Shown piece after piece: positions 25,666 through 38,500 of a DNA stretch of 64,000 bases (positions are counted from its first letter, which is position 1; every line of letters starts with the position of its first letter). The notes beneath the pieces are model-generated. The model did not search any database. It saw only the letters and a program-made list of their open reading frames with translations, and was not told the DNA's origin. The DNA is from Pontederia crassipes (Eukaryota > Streptophyta > Magnoliopsida > Commelinales > Pontederiaceae). The stretch is from NCBI GenBank assembly GCA_030549335.1, contig CM060193.1, positions 59,983,146 through 60,047,145 on the forward strand, given 5' to 3'. Position numbers and translations under genes: made by a program.

Positions 25666-28350
25666 CCAACAACAACAACAACAAAGCCTTATCCCACTAG
25701 GTGGGGTCGGCTACATGGATCATACGACGCCATTCCGCTCTATTAGTAACCAAACATTTCGGTATATTATTCACCAATAGATCTTGCTCTATTAGTTCGC
25801 CAAGTGTCCGCCTTGGCCTTCCTCTCCATCTTTTAATCAGACTTCAGATTATTTGATCTACTCTTCTTACTGGCACATCTAATGGTCTTCTCTGAACATG
25901 ACCAAACTATCTCAAACGATCCTCTATCATTTTCTCACTAATAGGAGCCATTCCGACTCATTCACGTATATGGTCATTTCTAATCTTATCTAATCTTGTA
26001 TGACCACACATCCATCTCAACATCCTCATTTCGGCTACCCCCACTTTACGTTCATGTTGTCCCTTCATAGCCTAATATTCACTACCATATAACACTGTCG
26101 GTCTTATAGTAGTACGATAGAATTTTCCATACACTTTATTGGGTACTTTTCTATCACAAAGAACTCCAGTGACTTTCCTCCACTTACACCAATCAGCTTG
26201 AATTCTATGATTAACATCGTCATCAATCTCACCATCTTGTCATACAATTGATCCTAAATATTTAAACTTTGTCACTTGAGGAATTATATCCTCCCCTAGC
26301 CTAACTTCCAACTCGTCTCTAAGTTGTTTATTTGTGAAATTGCTATGCATATACTCTGTTTTATTCCTACTTAAACGAAAACCCTTTGACTCCAACGTAT
26401 TTCTCCATATTTTCAATTTTGTATTAATCTCTTCTCTTGAATCCGCTAAAAGTACTATATCATCCGCAAATAGCATGCACTTAGGTACCTCCTCTGTGAT
26501 ACTCTCGGTTATAGCATTGATAACTAAGTTAAATAGATACAGACTTAAAGTTGATCCTTGATGTAGGTCAATTCTTATAGGAAATTTATTTGTCTCACCT
26601 TCGGGTGTCCTACTTGTATCACCTTAACGTAGGCAACACTCACCCTCTTCTTTTGCAAGGCTTTCCAAAGTATATCCCTTGGTACTCGATTATACGCCTT
26701 CTCTAAATCAATGAAAGCCATATGTAAGTCTCTTCTCCTATTTCGATACTTATCCATCATCCCCCTTAGTAAATAAATCGCCTCTGTAGTGGATCTTCCT
26801 GGTATGAACCCAAATTGTCTCTCAGAAATACTAGTCTCCATTCTCAATCTATACTCAATCACTTTTTTTCATAATTTCATTGTGTGACTCATAAGTTTAA
26901 TCCCTCTATAATTTGCACAATTCTAAATATCCCCTTTATTTTTGTAAATAGAAACTAATGTACTTAATCTCCAATCATCAGGCATCTTTTTCGACTGTAA
27001 AATCTCATTAAATAGTTTACATAACCACAACACACATTTTTCTCTTAAACATTTCCAAACTTCAATCGGTATACCATCCGGTCCAACGGCTTTACCATTC
27101 TTCATTTTCTTAAGAGCTTCGCTAACCTCCGAAACTCTAATTCTATGATAAAATAACCTATTAAGCTCACATTCGCTAACTATCAAGTCCTCAAAATCAC
27201 AACGGGAACATTCACATCCATCATTAAATAGCTTATAGAAATACTCTTCCCATCTGTTCTTAATATCTCCTTTAGTAACTAAAATCTTGCCAACTTCATT
27301 TTTTATGCATCTTACTTGATCCAAATCTCTCGACTCCTTCTCTTTATTCCTTGCAATCTTGTAAATCATTTGTTCACCAGCCTTTGTCCCTAACTCCTTA
27401 TAAAACCCATCATATGCTTTAGCACGAGCATCACTAGCTGCCTTCTTAGCCTCTCTTTTCGTCAAACGATAATTTTCCCAATTGTCAGAACTATTGTCCA
27501 AGTGTATCGCCTTGAAATAATTTTTCTTATTACGCATCTTTTCTTGGAACTCCTCATTCCACCACCAAGTCTTCTTATCTCGTGGTCCAAAACATTTTAA
27601 TTCTCCTAAAATGGCTTTAGCAACCATTTCAACCTTTTTTGCCACATTCTCCCACATGATACTAGCATCTCCTTCTAACTCTCACACACTTTCCTCTAAT
27701 AACTTACTTCTAAAAGTCTCTCGCTTCTCCCCCTTTAACTGTCACCACTTGATCTTTCGATCAAAAACTGTTCGAGATTTTAGTTTTATACATTTTATTT
27801 GCATATCAAGAACTAACAATCTATGTTGTGTAGTCACCCCATGCCTAAGAATTACTTTGCAATTAGTACAGCGTCTTTTATCAGTATTTCTTGTCAAGAA
27901 AAATCGATTTGAGACATATGAGTTCCACTTTTGTATGTGATTAAATGTTCCTCTCTCTTCCTAAAATAAATGTTGATAATCTTAAGGTCGTATGCTAAAG
28001 AAAAATTAATAATAGTTTGTCCTTCCTCATTCAACTCCCCAAAATTAAAACCACAATGAACCCTTGCATGTGGTCCTGCCTCTTTACCAACATATCCATT
28101 AAGATCTTCCACAATATAAAATTCTCGGTTGTTGGTATATTTTCAATCAAACCCTCCATATCTACCCAAAACTTCTCCTTGAGATGTGATTCTGCTCCTA
28201 CTTGGGGTGCATATGCACTAATAATGTTCATAGTCTCCTTTTCAACAATTACTTTCACGAATATGATTCGATCCTCAATCATTTTAACTTCCATAACATT
28301 CTTCCTCCATTCTGCATCCGCAATAATACCAACATCATTCATTCCCAACG
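25666..28350 (-). mobile_element. RTE-type LINE, 5'-truncated and broken
   Basis: On the minus strand an apurinic endonuclease part comes first (28,348-27,894: NVMEVKMIEDRI, MNIISAYAPQVG), then the pre-RT region and RT (27,657-26,240) with motifs KNGKAVGPDGIPIEVWK, AFIDLEKAYNRVPR, MLFADDIVLLADSREE and TKFKYLGSIV. This combination is the RTE clade. Stops and frameshifts separate the parts, and the 5' end is cut near 28,350. The 3' end carries a conserved tail (gatccatgtagccgacccc...) and a (TTG)n run at 25,666-25,684. The same tail appears in the SINEs of this window and in a fragment at 43,560. I could not identify target duplications. Confidence 0.88.
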
Positions 28351-29167
28351 ACGTGCATTATTAAGCAAAAGAACCCTAAGTCCCCACACATATGTGCAGG
28401 TTTTCCCATACGTAAAAACATCGACAAGAATGCATGTACAGATTTAGTTAAAGCAATTAATTAACAAAACCAAATGTCGAGCTCATTATAATCATAATTG
28501 GTCGAGTATGATGTATAGAACAATATTTGCCATTGGAGGAACTTGATGGCCACTAATTTAAATATGTAGTTTAGAATGACTAACTCACATAAACTTCAGA
28601 GATTTTTATTTATGCAGGGAACGCCTGTACGTGTACATTCTTGACTCGGGATTAATGCATCGATCGGCAAGAATTATTTCGAACAATTAATTAAAGAGAC
28701 TAAGAATTAATGAGACGCTTACGTACTCCAGAGAAGTGCAGGATTCACCACTATCGCAAAGGAAAGTATATCACCCTGGAAATCACGCAGATGATCCTGG
28801 CGAGAGGTGGAATTTCGACGTCGACGGGCATGGCGGCGGTTGCCTCCTCTAACGAACATTTTCAAGTGTGAAGTAGCGTATGAATATAAACACCTAAAAC
28901 TACACATTAACATTAGAAGGAGTTATATGCATTTTAAGTTGAACAAGGGTTCATGTATCATGAGCATGCATTGCATATTGTTATTAATAATAATTAGAAA
29001 GTGAAATAGCATTATTGCTCATAGGAAACTATCAAGCTACAAGTGAAATAAGGAAAATCTAGTAGACCTCCTTTGAAAGGATAAAGTACAAGGTGAATGG
29101 ATAAATTTATAACATAGCAAAATGTTATATGTTAGTTCTTTTATTTATGATATTATTTCAAACAAAA

Positions 29168-29169
<2 letters not shown>

Positions 29170-29231
<62 letters not shown>
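29170..29231. repeat. (TTA)n microsatellite
   Basis: About twenty uninterrupted ATT/TTA units. Confidence 0.95.
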
Positions 29232-29232
<1 letters not shown>

Positions 29233-29489
29233 ATTATGAAAAGTATTTATGATATGTTTCAAGGGTTTCATATGAGATGGAATAACTTATTACATGAAAA
29301 TATTTTCAAGGAACAATGCTTGTGAAATTAAAATAAGTTTTACTTGATAATGCTATGAAATTATGACGTGTATTTTGATATTGTTAAACTTCATGTGTTC
29401 ATTAGCCATACTAGCTGAGAAAGGTCTTTGGGATCGCATTCGATATACATGAAGCCTTTGATGTGTATATCGGGTGTTTTTGCCCTTTG

Positions 29490-29745
29490 GAGATTGCTTT
29501 GCGTGCATGTATTGACTCATGATATGCTCTGCGTATTTCAGATGGAGAGATACGTATTGACTCATGATTTACTTTGCGTATCCGAGACTCTTGATTGTAA
29601 AGCTCTGCTTAACTGTATGACACACAATCATGGAGAGATACGTATTAATCCATTATTTGCTCTGCGTATCTGAGACTCTTGATTATGAAACTCTACTTAA
29701 CTGTATAACACATTATCATAGAGGGATACGTATTAACTCATGATG
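29490..29745. repeat. 88-bp tandem repeat
   Basis: The phrase 'ggagagatacgtatt(g/a)a' recurs at 29,544, 29,632 and (as gagggatacg) 29,720, an exact 88-base period, with a more diverged copy just upstream. Each unit contains 'tctgcgtatctgagactcttgat'. No coding content. Confidence 0.85.
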
Positions 29746-31440
29746 AGTATGTGTAATGACATTTGTGTGGAGTGTAATTGTGAATATGATGATATCTTGA
29801 ATAATTTTTATTTATGTAAAAGTTCATATGATTTGGAAACTTATGTGATATGAGTTATGCTTTAAATATTTTCTCATATGAAAGAAATATGATTATGTAA
29901 ATGTTATATGCACTCGTATTGTTCTCATATGTTATACTTTTATTTCACTCATTGAGCAAACAATTATTACTCACATTACCCTTATTGAATTTTTCAGATA
30001 ATTTTACGTTCTCGAGTTGAGTCGACTCAAAGCTTACCTTTGATGCATACAGAAGAAGTCGAGCCGTTAGAGCACTTTTATTTTCCCTTCACTTTCATTT
30101 TTCAAAGTATGCATGTAATAGATAAACTTGAGAGTTGTACTAAAGTTTATTAGAATCATTATGTAAAGTTGTATAAAACTTGATCACGTGGGGTGTTATA
30201 TGTGAGGTGGTTAGTGGAAAAAATATATAATGATAAAATGTGAATGATATGTTTTATAACTGTTTATTTAACTTTAATATATATATGCATATATATATAT
30301 ATATATGCATCTTTTGTATGTATTGACAAATAACACAAGATAAGTAAGAGAGGAGGTTTTGTTGATTTTATTTATAGAATTACTAAACAAAATTAAGAAA
30401 GGTAATAATTGAATTAAAATATTAGTTTTTAAATAAAAATGTAATTTAATGATGAACTAAAAAGTTGATGTGATATTAAAATTTGATGTGACAAATTAAA
30501 ATGAAATATAAGTATTATAAATATAAAATTATTAATTAATTAATATAAATTATAATTTTATTTAAAATTGGTAAAATAATATATTATTTAAATGTACTAA
30601 AATATATTTAAAAAATATTAAAAATAGTGAAATGATAAATAATAGTAATTTAAAAAAAATTTAATAAATATATTATATTTAATAAATAAATTATTAGATA
30701 AATGTAAGAGAGTGAAAATAAGAAGAAAAAATAAATTTGAAAAAAGGGACCCATCACGTCAACAAAAGGAAATTTGAAAAAAAAGCATAAACATGAACAG
30801 TGGTCATGTTCAAACTATTGGAATCAGCATCATAAACCTGATTCCACCTCGAACCAAACCAAGTCTTATCGTTTGATAGAATTCAGTTGGAACTTGCAGT
30901 TAGCATGAAGCTTCCATACCAACAAAATCTCATACAAGTCTACAACCCCAATCATTGAAACCAAATCACTGAAGCTTCTGTCCAGCAAAATCTCAGACTG
31001 CCCCAATCATTGAAGCCTCTGACGATTCCTGAATCTTCAAGTTCAACAGCAGAGGCACAAGCACCTAGAAGTCTATAACTATTTAATCTTATGACAATGT
31101 ACAAGGCGCAAGTCGAGTATTGAAGCTCTACTTCAGGCAATGTGCCTTGAGGTTTTCCTCAAAATTTTGTACATCATCAAGTTGCACACTGTAATTTGAT
31201 GTGGTGCATGTTTTTACAGCTATGGATTGGGAAATTCTAGGAGGATGATAATTTATTATCTTTATACATGTTATGATGTTCAATATGAGGCAATGCAGAT
31301 ATTCTTATAAATCATCTATGTATGATATGGGAAAAACTGTCCAACACGAGATTACACTCAAGATTAGCAGATTGAAGAAATTCAATGAGCATTTGGTTCT
31401 TCCTTCTCTCGCTGCACAGTATATCAATTGAAGTGCTACC

Positions 31441-31930
31441 CACAACACCGTTTGGATGGGAATCGCATAAAATCCCCATCAGTTCTCAGACCAAAAATTC
31501 TTGTTGGCGTTGAGAACTTCCAAGTTTTCGCTTCCACGCCACCCTTATTTCGTTACTTTTCTTTCTTTCCTTTCTTTTTGTTATTATTTAATATATATAA
31601 TTATTTATTTATGAATACATTATTATTCAGCTTATAAAGTAAATTATTTAACTCAATATTATTTTCTTAATTATTTATTATATTTTAATTAGTATTATAA
31701 TATAATAATATATTATTAATTAATATTTATTGTTAATATTATTTATTAAGCCATTTTTATAGGTATATTAAGTAATAATCAATTATAAGATAAACTATAA
31801 TAATATTTTCCATATTATGAAAATAAATTTATCTTTTTAATTTTTTTATTCAAATATCCATTAAAACTTTCCGTCTAATCATTTTTTTAATTCCTCATCA
31901 TTACATTTTTAATCCAAACACACTCAAATT
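31441..31930. mobile_element. Possible MITE
   Basis: The left edge 'acaccgtttggatgggaat' and the reverse complement of the right edge 'agtgtgtttggattaaaaat' resemble each other, with an AT-rich interior. Target duplications are not clear. Weak support. Confidence 0.3.
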
Positions 31931-32580
31931 TTTTCTAACCGATTAGTTAACTAATAAGAACTTAATTCTTACACACAAAGGCATCCCAAAAGAATAAAAT
32001 ATTGGAGAATTGAAACAGGAAAAAAGCCTATTAAATTCAAGAGACATAAAGCAGTTGACACTTGCATTTTGTTTCAATTTGTATGTTTGAGACAACCATT
32101 AACAGATAGTGTGACACCCAGAATGTTAATTTGTTAAGAACCCAGTACATGAAAAAGCAGAAAGATCCCATCTTTTAGCAAATTACAAAGGTACATGACC
32201 GCTGCGACTTTATCAATTTGCCACCTGAAGGTGAGCTGTAGCCTTTGTACAAAACCTCTGTATAATAATAAAAGAGAATGACATATTTCATGTTAGTTTC
32301 ATAAAGAATGCATGAAAGCTTTCTTAAAATGACAAAGACAAATCATTAGTCAAATGTGAGAAACAGAAACAAACTAACCAGCATTCACACCATTCGAAAT
32401 GCAAATGAGGATGCTTGGATCAGGAGTTTGCTTCACTTCTGGAACACTGAACTTTATATGCACAAGGGAGCTTCAGACCTGAGCCCTTGAGTTGTCATTA
32501 GATATATTCTCCTAACGTGGTGCAACGATGTGTGTATCCCAAGAAAATCCAAGAAGAAGAAGGCGAGATTTGGTATTGCA

Positions 32581-35500
32581 TCACTCATCTTTAATCCGTT
32601 CACCATTAACCAGCCGCCGAAATTGTGCTGCAAGTTCCCTATAAAATTGTGCATCTGCTGGTTGCACTCTATTGATTCCAATACTAAAATGTCCCATGGA
32701 AATTTCAGATATCTCCAGATTTTCCTGATGATATTTTCAATAGGACATCAGAAATCACATAAAAAGATTATACCTAATGCTGCTCTGATCATATAAGTAT
32801 CTTTTAGGTAAGAGAGAATGATCCATCAAGTGATTATGTAGGGGAAAGAAAATAATAACCTTTTTAAGTAGAATAATAAAACGACATAGCATGAGGAAAA
32901 ATAGAAGTGATAAATATTTTCACTGTAAATTATCATAAAAATGTCCTAATTTTCCATTGTCTGAATAAGATCAAAAGAACATGAAGCAAAACATTCTTAT
33001 GTGGAGTATGACATTCCCCCAAAAAAAGTGGAGTATGATATAGTGAAATTGGAAGAGGAACTAAGTAAAAAATTTGTGCAGCCTCAGAATTCCCATAAAA
33101 GTCCTAATCTTTTATGCTCTGGCCATTATGGGCAACATTGGGTCCTCTCTCCCTGCCTCTCTTTTTCTTGTAAACATTGGGTCCTAATCTTTTAGCAAAA
33201 GCTGTGTGGTTCTTGCAAATTGTTTACAAGGAAAATGGCATATGATAAATGAAACACTAACAGTGGAACTGTTGCATTAATGTAACATTCCCTCATAATG
33301 GAAAGATTAATCTGAAAAAGGTTCAGTGTCGTGGTCTTATGACCACCATTTTGCTCATAACATGGTTACAATAACATTCGTTAAATATAAAAGGACAATC
33401 AGTCCTTGATACATAAGGTATTAGCAATATATATAATATACATGTGTATACATTAATTAGTGCCCAGCACTAAAAAAAACTACTACTTTACATAAGTTCC
33501 CACCACCTTCAGCTTACAACCAACTTTTCTCAAAAAAGAAAGCCACAGCTACCTCATAAACTAAAAGGTAGTAGGCATACAACATATTATGAAAAGAACG
33601 TGAGTTAGCCTAGTCCAACCTATTGACCTCTAACAGGGACTGATTTTTTTTTTTCTTGCATACATTTAACATCCATCCCAAGTCTATGGAGCAATATGTC
33701 AAATGTATTATCTAGCATCCCTAGTTACATTTTCTTCTGAGAGGAAACTCATCTGCCAAGTCATATTTGCACAAAAAAACTAGGTACTTTCCAAGAATAT
33801 AGAAAACTAGTGGATAATGGAAGAACAGGCACACTTACTTCAAGTGCAGCAATGGCTGCTTCCCTGCATACTAACTTTATGTCAGCCCCAGTGTACCCAT
33901 CTGTTAACTTAGCCAGTTCTTTAATATTGACATTAGAGCTACAGGGCATGTTCCGCATATGAATTCTAAAAATATCTTGCCGGTCAGCTTCGTCTGGCGG
34001 CTGGACATCTAATAGTCTATCAAATCTTCCTGCTTAATAGATGAATATTAGCATGATGAATGGAAACAAAGGACAGAATAATAGTAAAGCAGACCAACAG
34101 TGAAGCCGAGATAGGACCTGGGCGCAGAAGGGCTGGATCAATCTTGTCAGGACGGTTAGTAGCAGCAATCACTGTCACTCCTGTTCTTTGTTCCAAACCT
34201 ACAATCAATCAGCACAACAAAGATGCAAAGAGGATCAATTATTTTTTAATAAAGGTACACACATGTGCATCAATGACAAAAAATAAATTTACACTCATTC
34301 AAAGATAAAGAAATCATACAACTCAAAAAATATATGCCCCATAGGATTAGTTCAAAAAGGAAGATTTACAAAAAACTAATGCTGTGTAATAATAAGAAAT
34401 ATGTGTGTGAAATATAGCAGTGCAGATATTCACGGGACAATTTATGTATGAAATATAGCAGTGCAGACATTTCAAATCTCATCAGAAACATATGATTGGA
34501 AATATATACTGATGGTTCCTTCTTCGTATTTATATAATATTGGCTCCACCAGCAATTTGCTCCCTGATTAACTAAACATCAACTACAAATGATCGATAGA
34601 CAGCACTTCAAAAAGGCAGGCTAAGTATTCTACTATAAAGAAATTAGGTACCAACCACATTCTGTGGTAGGAAGTTGCAAAAGTTGACAATTTGTGTGTG
34701 AAATATAGCAGTGCAGACGTTTCAAATCTCATCAGAAACATATGATTGGAAATATTTACTGATGGTTCCTTCTTTGTATTTATATAATATTGTTCCCTCC
34801 AGCAATTTGCTCCCCTAATTAACTAAAACATCGACTACAAATGATGTATAGACAGCACTTCAAAAAGGCAGGCGGACTATTCTACTATAAAGAAATTAGG
34901 CACCAACTACAATTCTATGGTAGGAAGTTGCCAAAAGTATCAGATGCTACCATCCATTTCCTGAAGCAACTGGCTCAGAACCCTGTCAGCAACAGATGTA
35001 CCATCATTTTCATGCCCCCGAGTTACTGCAAGACCATCTATTTCATCAAAGAAAATTATTGCTGGAGAGTTGGCTCGAGCTTTGGCAAACAAAGCTTTGA
35101 CGGCTTTTTCTGATTCCCCAACCCATTTACTGAAAAGTTCGGGGCCCTTGACTGCAAGGAAGTTGAGCTTTGTTTCAGACGCTACAGCACGGGCCATCAG
35201 CGTCTTACTACAGCCTGGTGGTCCAATCATCAACAAGCCTCTAGGAGGCCTGATTCCTATTCGGTTAAATGCATCTGGACAGAGTTGTGGCAGCTGAACT
35301 GCTTCAATCAACTGTCTCTTAACCTCAGTTTGTCCACCCACATCTTCCCAATGGACCTCTGGAAGCTCAAGCATTACCTGATGATGAAAAAAGTTTGAAG
35401 ATCATTTAGGACAAAATGCAGAGGTTGATTTCAGAAGTGTCCTCGAATAATCTTCATCAGAAAAAAATGTATACATCAAAAGAGCAATAAAAGAACCACA

Positions 35501-38500
35501 GTTCACATAGACTCCACAAGCAAACAATTCCTTTCATGTGCATGACCAATTAGACAGTTTTAAATATTTCAGGTTAAAACTGAGTCATTGATTACCATGT
35601 GAGCAAAAGGTGTAACTATGAAATCAAGGGAATTTCATGAATCCATAAGAATATCTGTGAATATCAGCAAGAGACAAGAAGAGATTCACTGATATGGTTA
35701 AAGGATACCTCACGCATGGCACTAGGTCGCACTTTCATTTTGGCCATTTTAAAATCTTCAATGGTCACTTTAAGAGGCATCTCTTGGAACTCTTTAGGTC
35801 CATATACGATGTCATGGGAACTATTAGATTCTTGAGACCTTTGAATTCCAAACAGGGAATCCTCTTGTGATGGCATGGTCAGTGACGATAGTAATGATGT
35901 CAGTGTATCTATCTGCTTGATGGATGATACCTCCTCACTTTTGTGAATTTCAATGCATGGCCTATCATTCGTGGTTTTATCAAAACCTGAATGATGGAAA
36001 TGATCTTGTTTGATGTAGCGACGAAGAGCAATCATGGCAGCCTCATTGCAAAGAGCAGCTAGATCAGCACCTACAAATCCATGTGTGGTCATAGCCAAAG
36101 AGTGAACTTCTTTGGCGCTGAGAGAATGATCTATCCCTGTTAGAATTGTTTGGAGGATGTCCAACCTCTGGTCTGGCGAAGGTACACCTGCAAATAAGAA
36201 AGGGGGCAGTCATAGCCAATCAGTTGATTACCAAGATAGAAAACCACAGTCAATGTTCCCTCTTCATACCAAATATAAAAATTAAACTGACAAATAAAGA
36301 GACCACTATATAGGATGGTCCCAGTAGGTTTTCAACCTATTTCAATTTCTCGATCGAATCTTCCAGGTCTTCTCAAGGCAGAATCGATACTATCAGGACG
36401 ATTTGTAGCAGCAATAATGAGTATACGATCAGTTTTCTTAATTTCATCCATCAATTTTAGCAGTGTTGCAACCATCCTAAGAGATAGCTCTTCACCGCCT
36501 TCCTTTCGTGCTGGTGCAATAGCATCCAACTCATCAATAAAAACCTTGAAGTGGACAAATTTTACAGTCATTGCATGCTCAAGAAAACCAATATAGAATT
36601 TTATTGGGTTAGTCATCCATGGTTTAAAGACAGTAAGCTGCATATCTTGTATTTGCATGATAATCTTACACAAAAACTCAGAATATTTTTTAGAAGAAAA
36701 AAAAACTTGGAATATTACACAAATCAAACAATATTTTACATAAATTCCACGCTCCTGCATGAACTTTTTGATGAACAATGATACTCGTGCTGAAACTCCA
36801 AAACCATTAGTCCAAGTACATGGAATAAAACCCCAAAAAGTCCTAACCATTTACATATGTAAATATCTTTTGTTTGGTTGACTACAAAAAAAAATTGGTG
36901 GAATGGTTAATTTAAAGCTACACTCAACCAGTCTACTAAATAATAAGATATGTTTTAGAAGTACCATAATAATTAGTCAAAGAAAAGTTAAATAGATACA
37001 TATCTTAATTCCAGTAAATATTGGTGATAGACACCATATACAGAAGTAGCATCATGGATTATGTAACCAATGTTGTCAAAATCGCGATTTGACTCGTGGA
37101 ATCGGACGATTTTACCGAAGAAAAACGAGTTGACTCGGAAGAAAAATCATTTTCATCCAGCACGCGATAGACATTCTGGATCGTAAAATCGGTAGAAATG
37201 GCGTTCTGCCGAGGCACTTGAAACTTTTTTTTTCTGTTACATGAGTTTGTGACTCACCAGATGCCCTAATCAGTTAAGTCCCAAAACCAAGCTGCTGTTC
37301 GCCGCCACTGTTTGCTGCCTGCTGTTCGTCGCTGCTGCTGTGCGCGGCCGGTGCTGTTTGCCGCCATTGCTGCTGCTTGCCGCTGCTGCTGGTCGCTGCC
37401 GTCGCTGTTCGGCGCGTGCCGCAGCTCGCCAGCGCCAGCATTTGTTCGCCCCTCTCTAGCTCCTTCTCCCTCCTCTCTCCATCTTCCCTCTCTCTCCTCT
37501 GTCGCTCCTTCTCCCTCCTCTCTCATCTTCCCTCTCCTCTTCTGCTCACAAGGAGGGAGAACCACTGCTCGAGCAGGGAGGAGGACGAGACAAAAAAATG
37601 ACTCGTCCTCTCTTCTCCTGCAGTCCTTTTTTTTTGTCCAGTTCTTTTTGGGTTTGTGACCAGAAATGCAGTCTTTTTCCTTTTTTTCTGTCTACTCTGC
37701 TCGGTAGTCTTTTAATTTTTGGGTTTCCAGAAGACTCTCTGTGGAAGTATAGAGGATGCAGTCTCCTTTTTTCTCTGATTTGACAGCAAGAAAAGACTCG
37801 TGTAATCTCATGGAGGAGAGAGAATGCAGTCTCTTTATTTTATTTTTGGTTCATATTTTTCCATGCTTTTTTTTCTGCTCTTTCTTGTAATGTATTGCTA
37901 ATTTATTAATTATTATAAAAATTTTTAATTAATTACTATAACTTATTAAATCATAAATACTTAATCATTTATTATTATTAGATTTTATAAATCATATTGA
38001 ATAATTAATTTATAGGTAAATTAGGTTTTAAGCAGAATCAATATTAATTTAATTGAAAATATAATTTCGGTAGAATCGGACGAGTCGTGTTACGATCTCA
38101 CGTTTTACGTGTTTACCCGACTTTCCGTGTTGACTTCGATTTACGAGTTTGACAAATTGTATGTAACATAAAAATATTTATTTTCTTATATATAAGTATA
38201 TAGTTTTACATGTAATAGAAGCATTAGGTCATGAAGGATTGCAGCTAAAGATATGTTCTCTTGATATTGATTATCCATAGTATGATATTGTGAGAAATCA
38301 TATGCAAAATCATGCATGATCTTTTTTATTTTAGAAAATTTTCCTTTTGACAATATATTGTATTTATTAGAAATAGAAGCACATAGGTAGCTTTCCTATT
38401 CTTAGCAGGCTGCCCCATAATTATGGGATTTGATTCCAGCCTTCCTAATATGTTTGAAGGTTCTATATATTAGTGGTTGAATAGACAGAAACAAAGAGGA

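Larger units (their letters stand above)
28351..32580. other. AT-rich intergenic region
   Basis: No convincing gene in about 4.2 kb between the LINE and the end of CIP111. It holds a (TTA)n microsatellite, an 88-bp tandem repeat, a very AT-rich stretch (about 30,240-30,760) and a possible MITE. A phrase 'cacgtggggtgttata' near 30,186 resembles the end of a gypsy LTR, but I could not find its start. A short minus-strand open frame at 28,913-28,719 (…LRDFQGDILSFAIVVNPALL) is unassigned. Confidence 0.5.

Noticed and set aside
28719..28913. Short minus-strand frame with LRDFQGDILSFAIVVNPALL
   Set aside because: Looks protein-like but I cannot assign it, and no splice partner is visible; left unannotated as a gene.
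29490..29745. Regular 88-bp units as a CRISPR-like array
   Set aside because: Units are tandem with no repeat-spacer alternation, in a plant nuclear context.
34940..36164. Apparently separate small AAA-type genes on the minus strand
   Set aside because: They are exons 6 and 7 of the single CIP111 gene; splice sites join them in phase with the other exons.
37266..37659. Ala/Cys/Ser-rich open frames
   Set aside because: They lie inside the GC-rich core of a non-autonomous hAT-type element and match no family I know.
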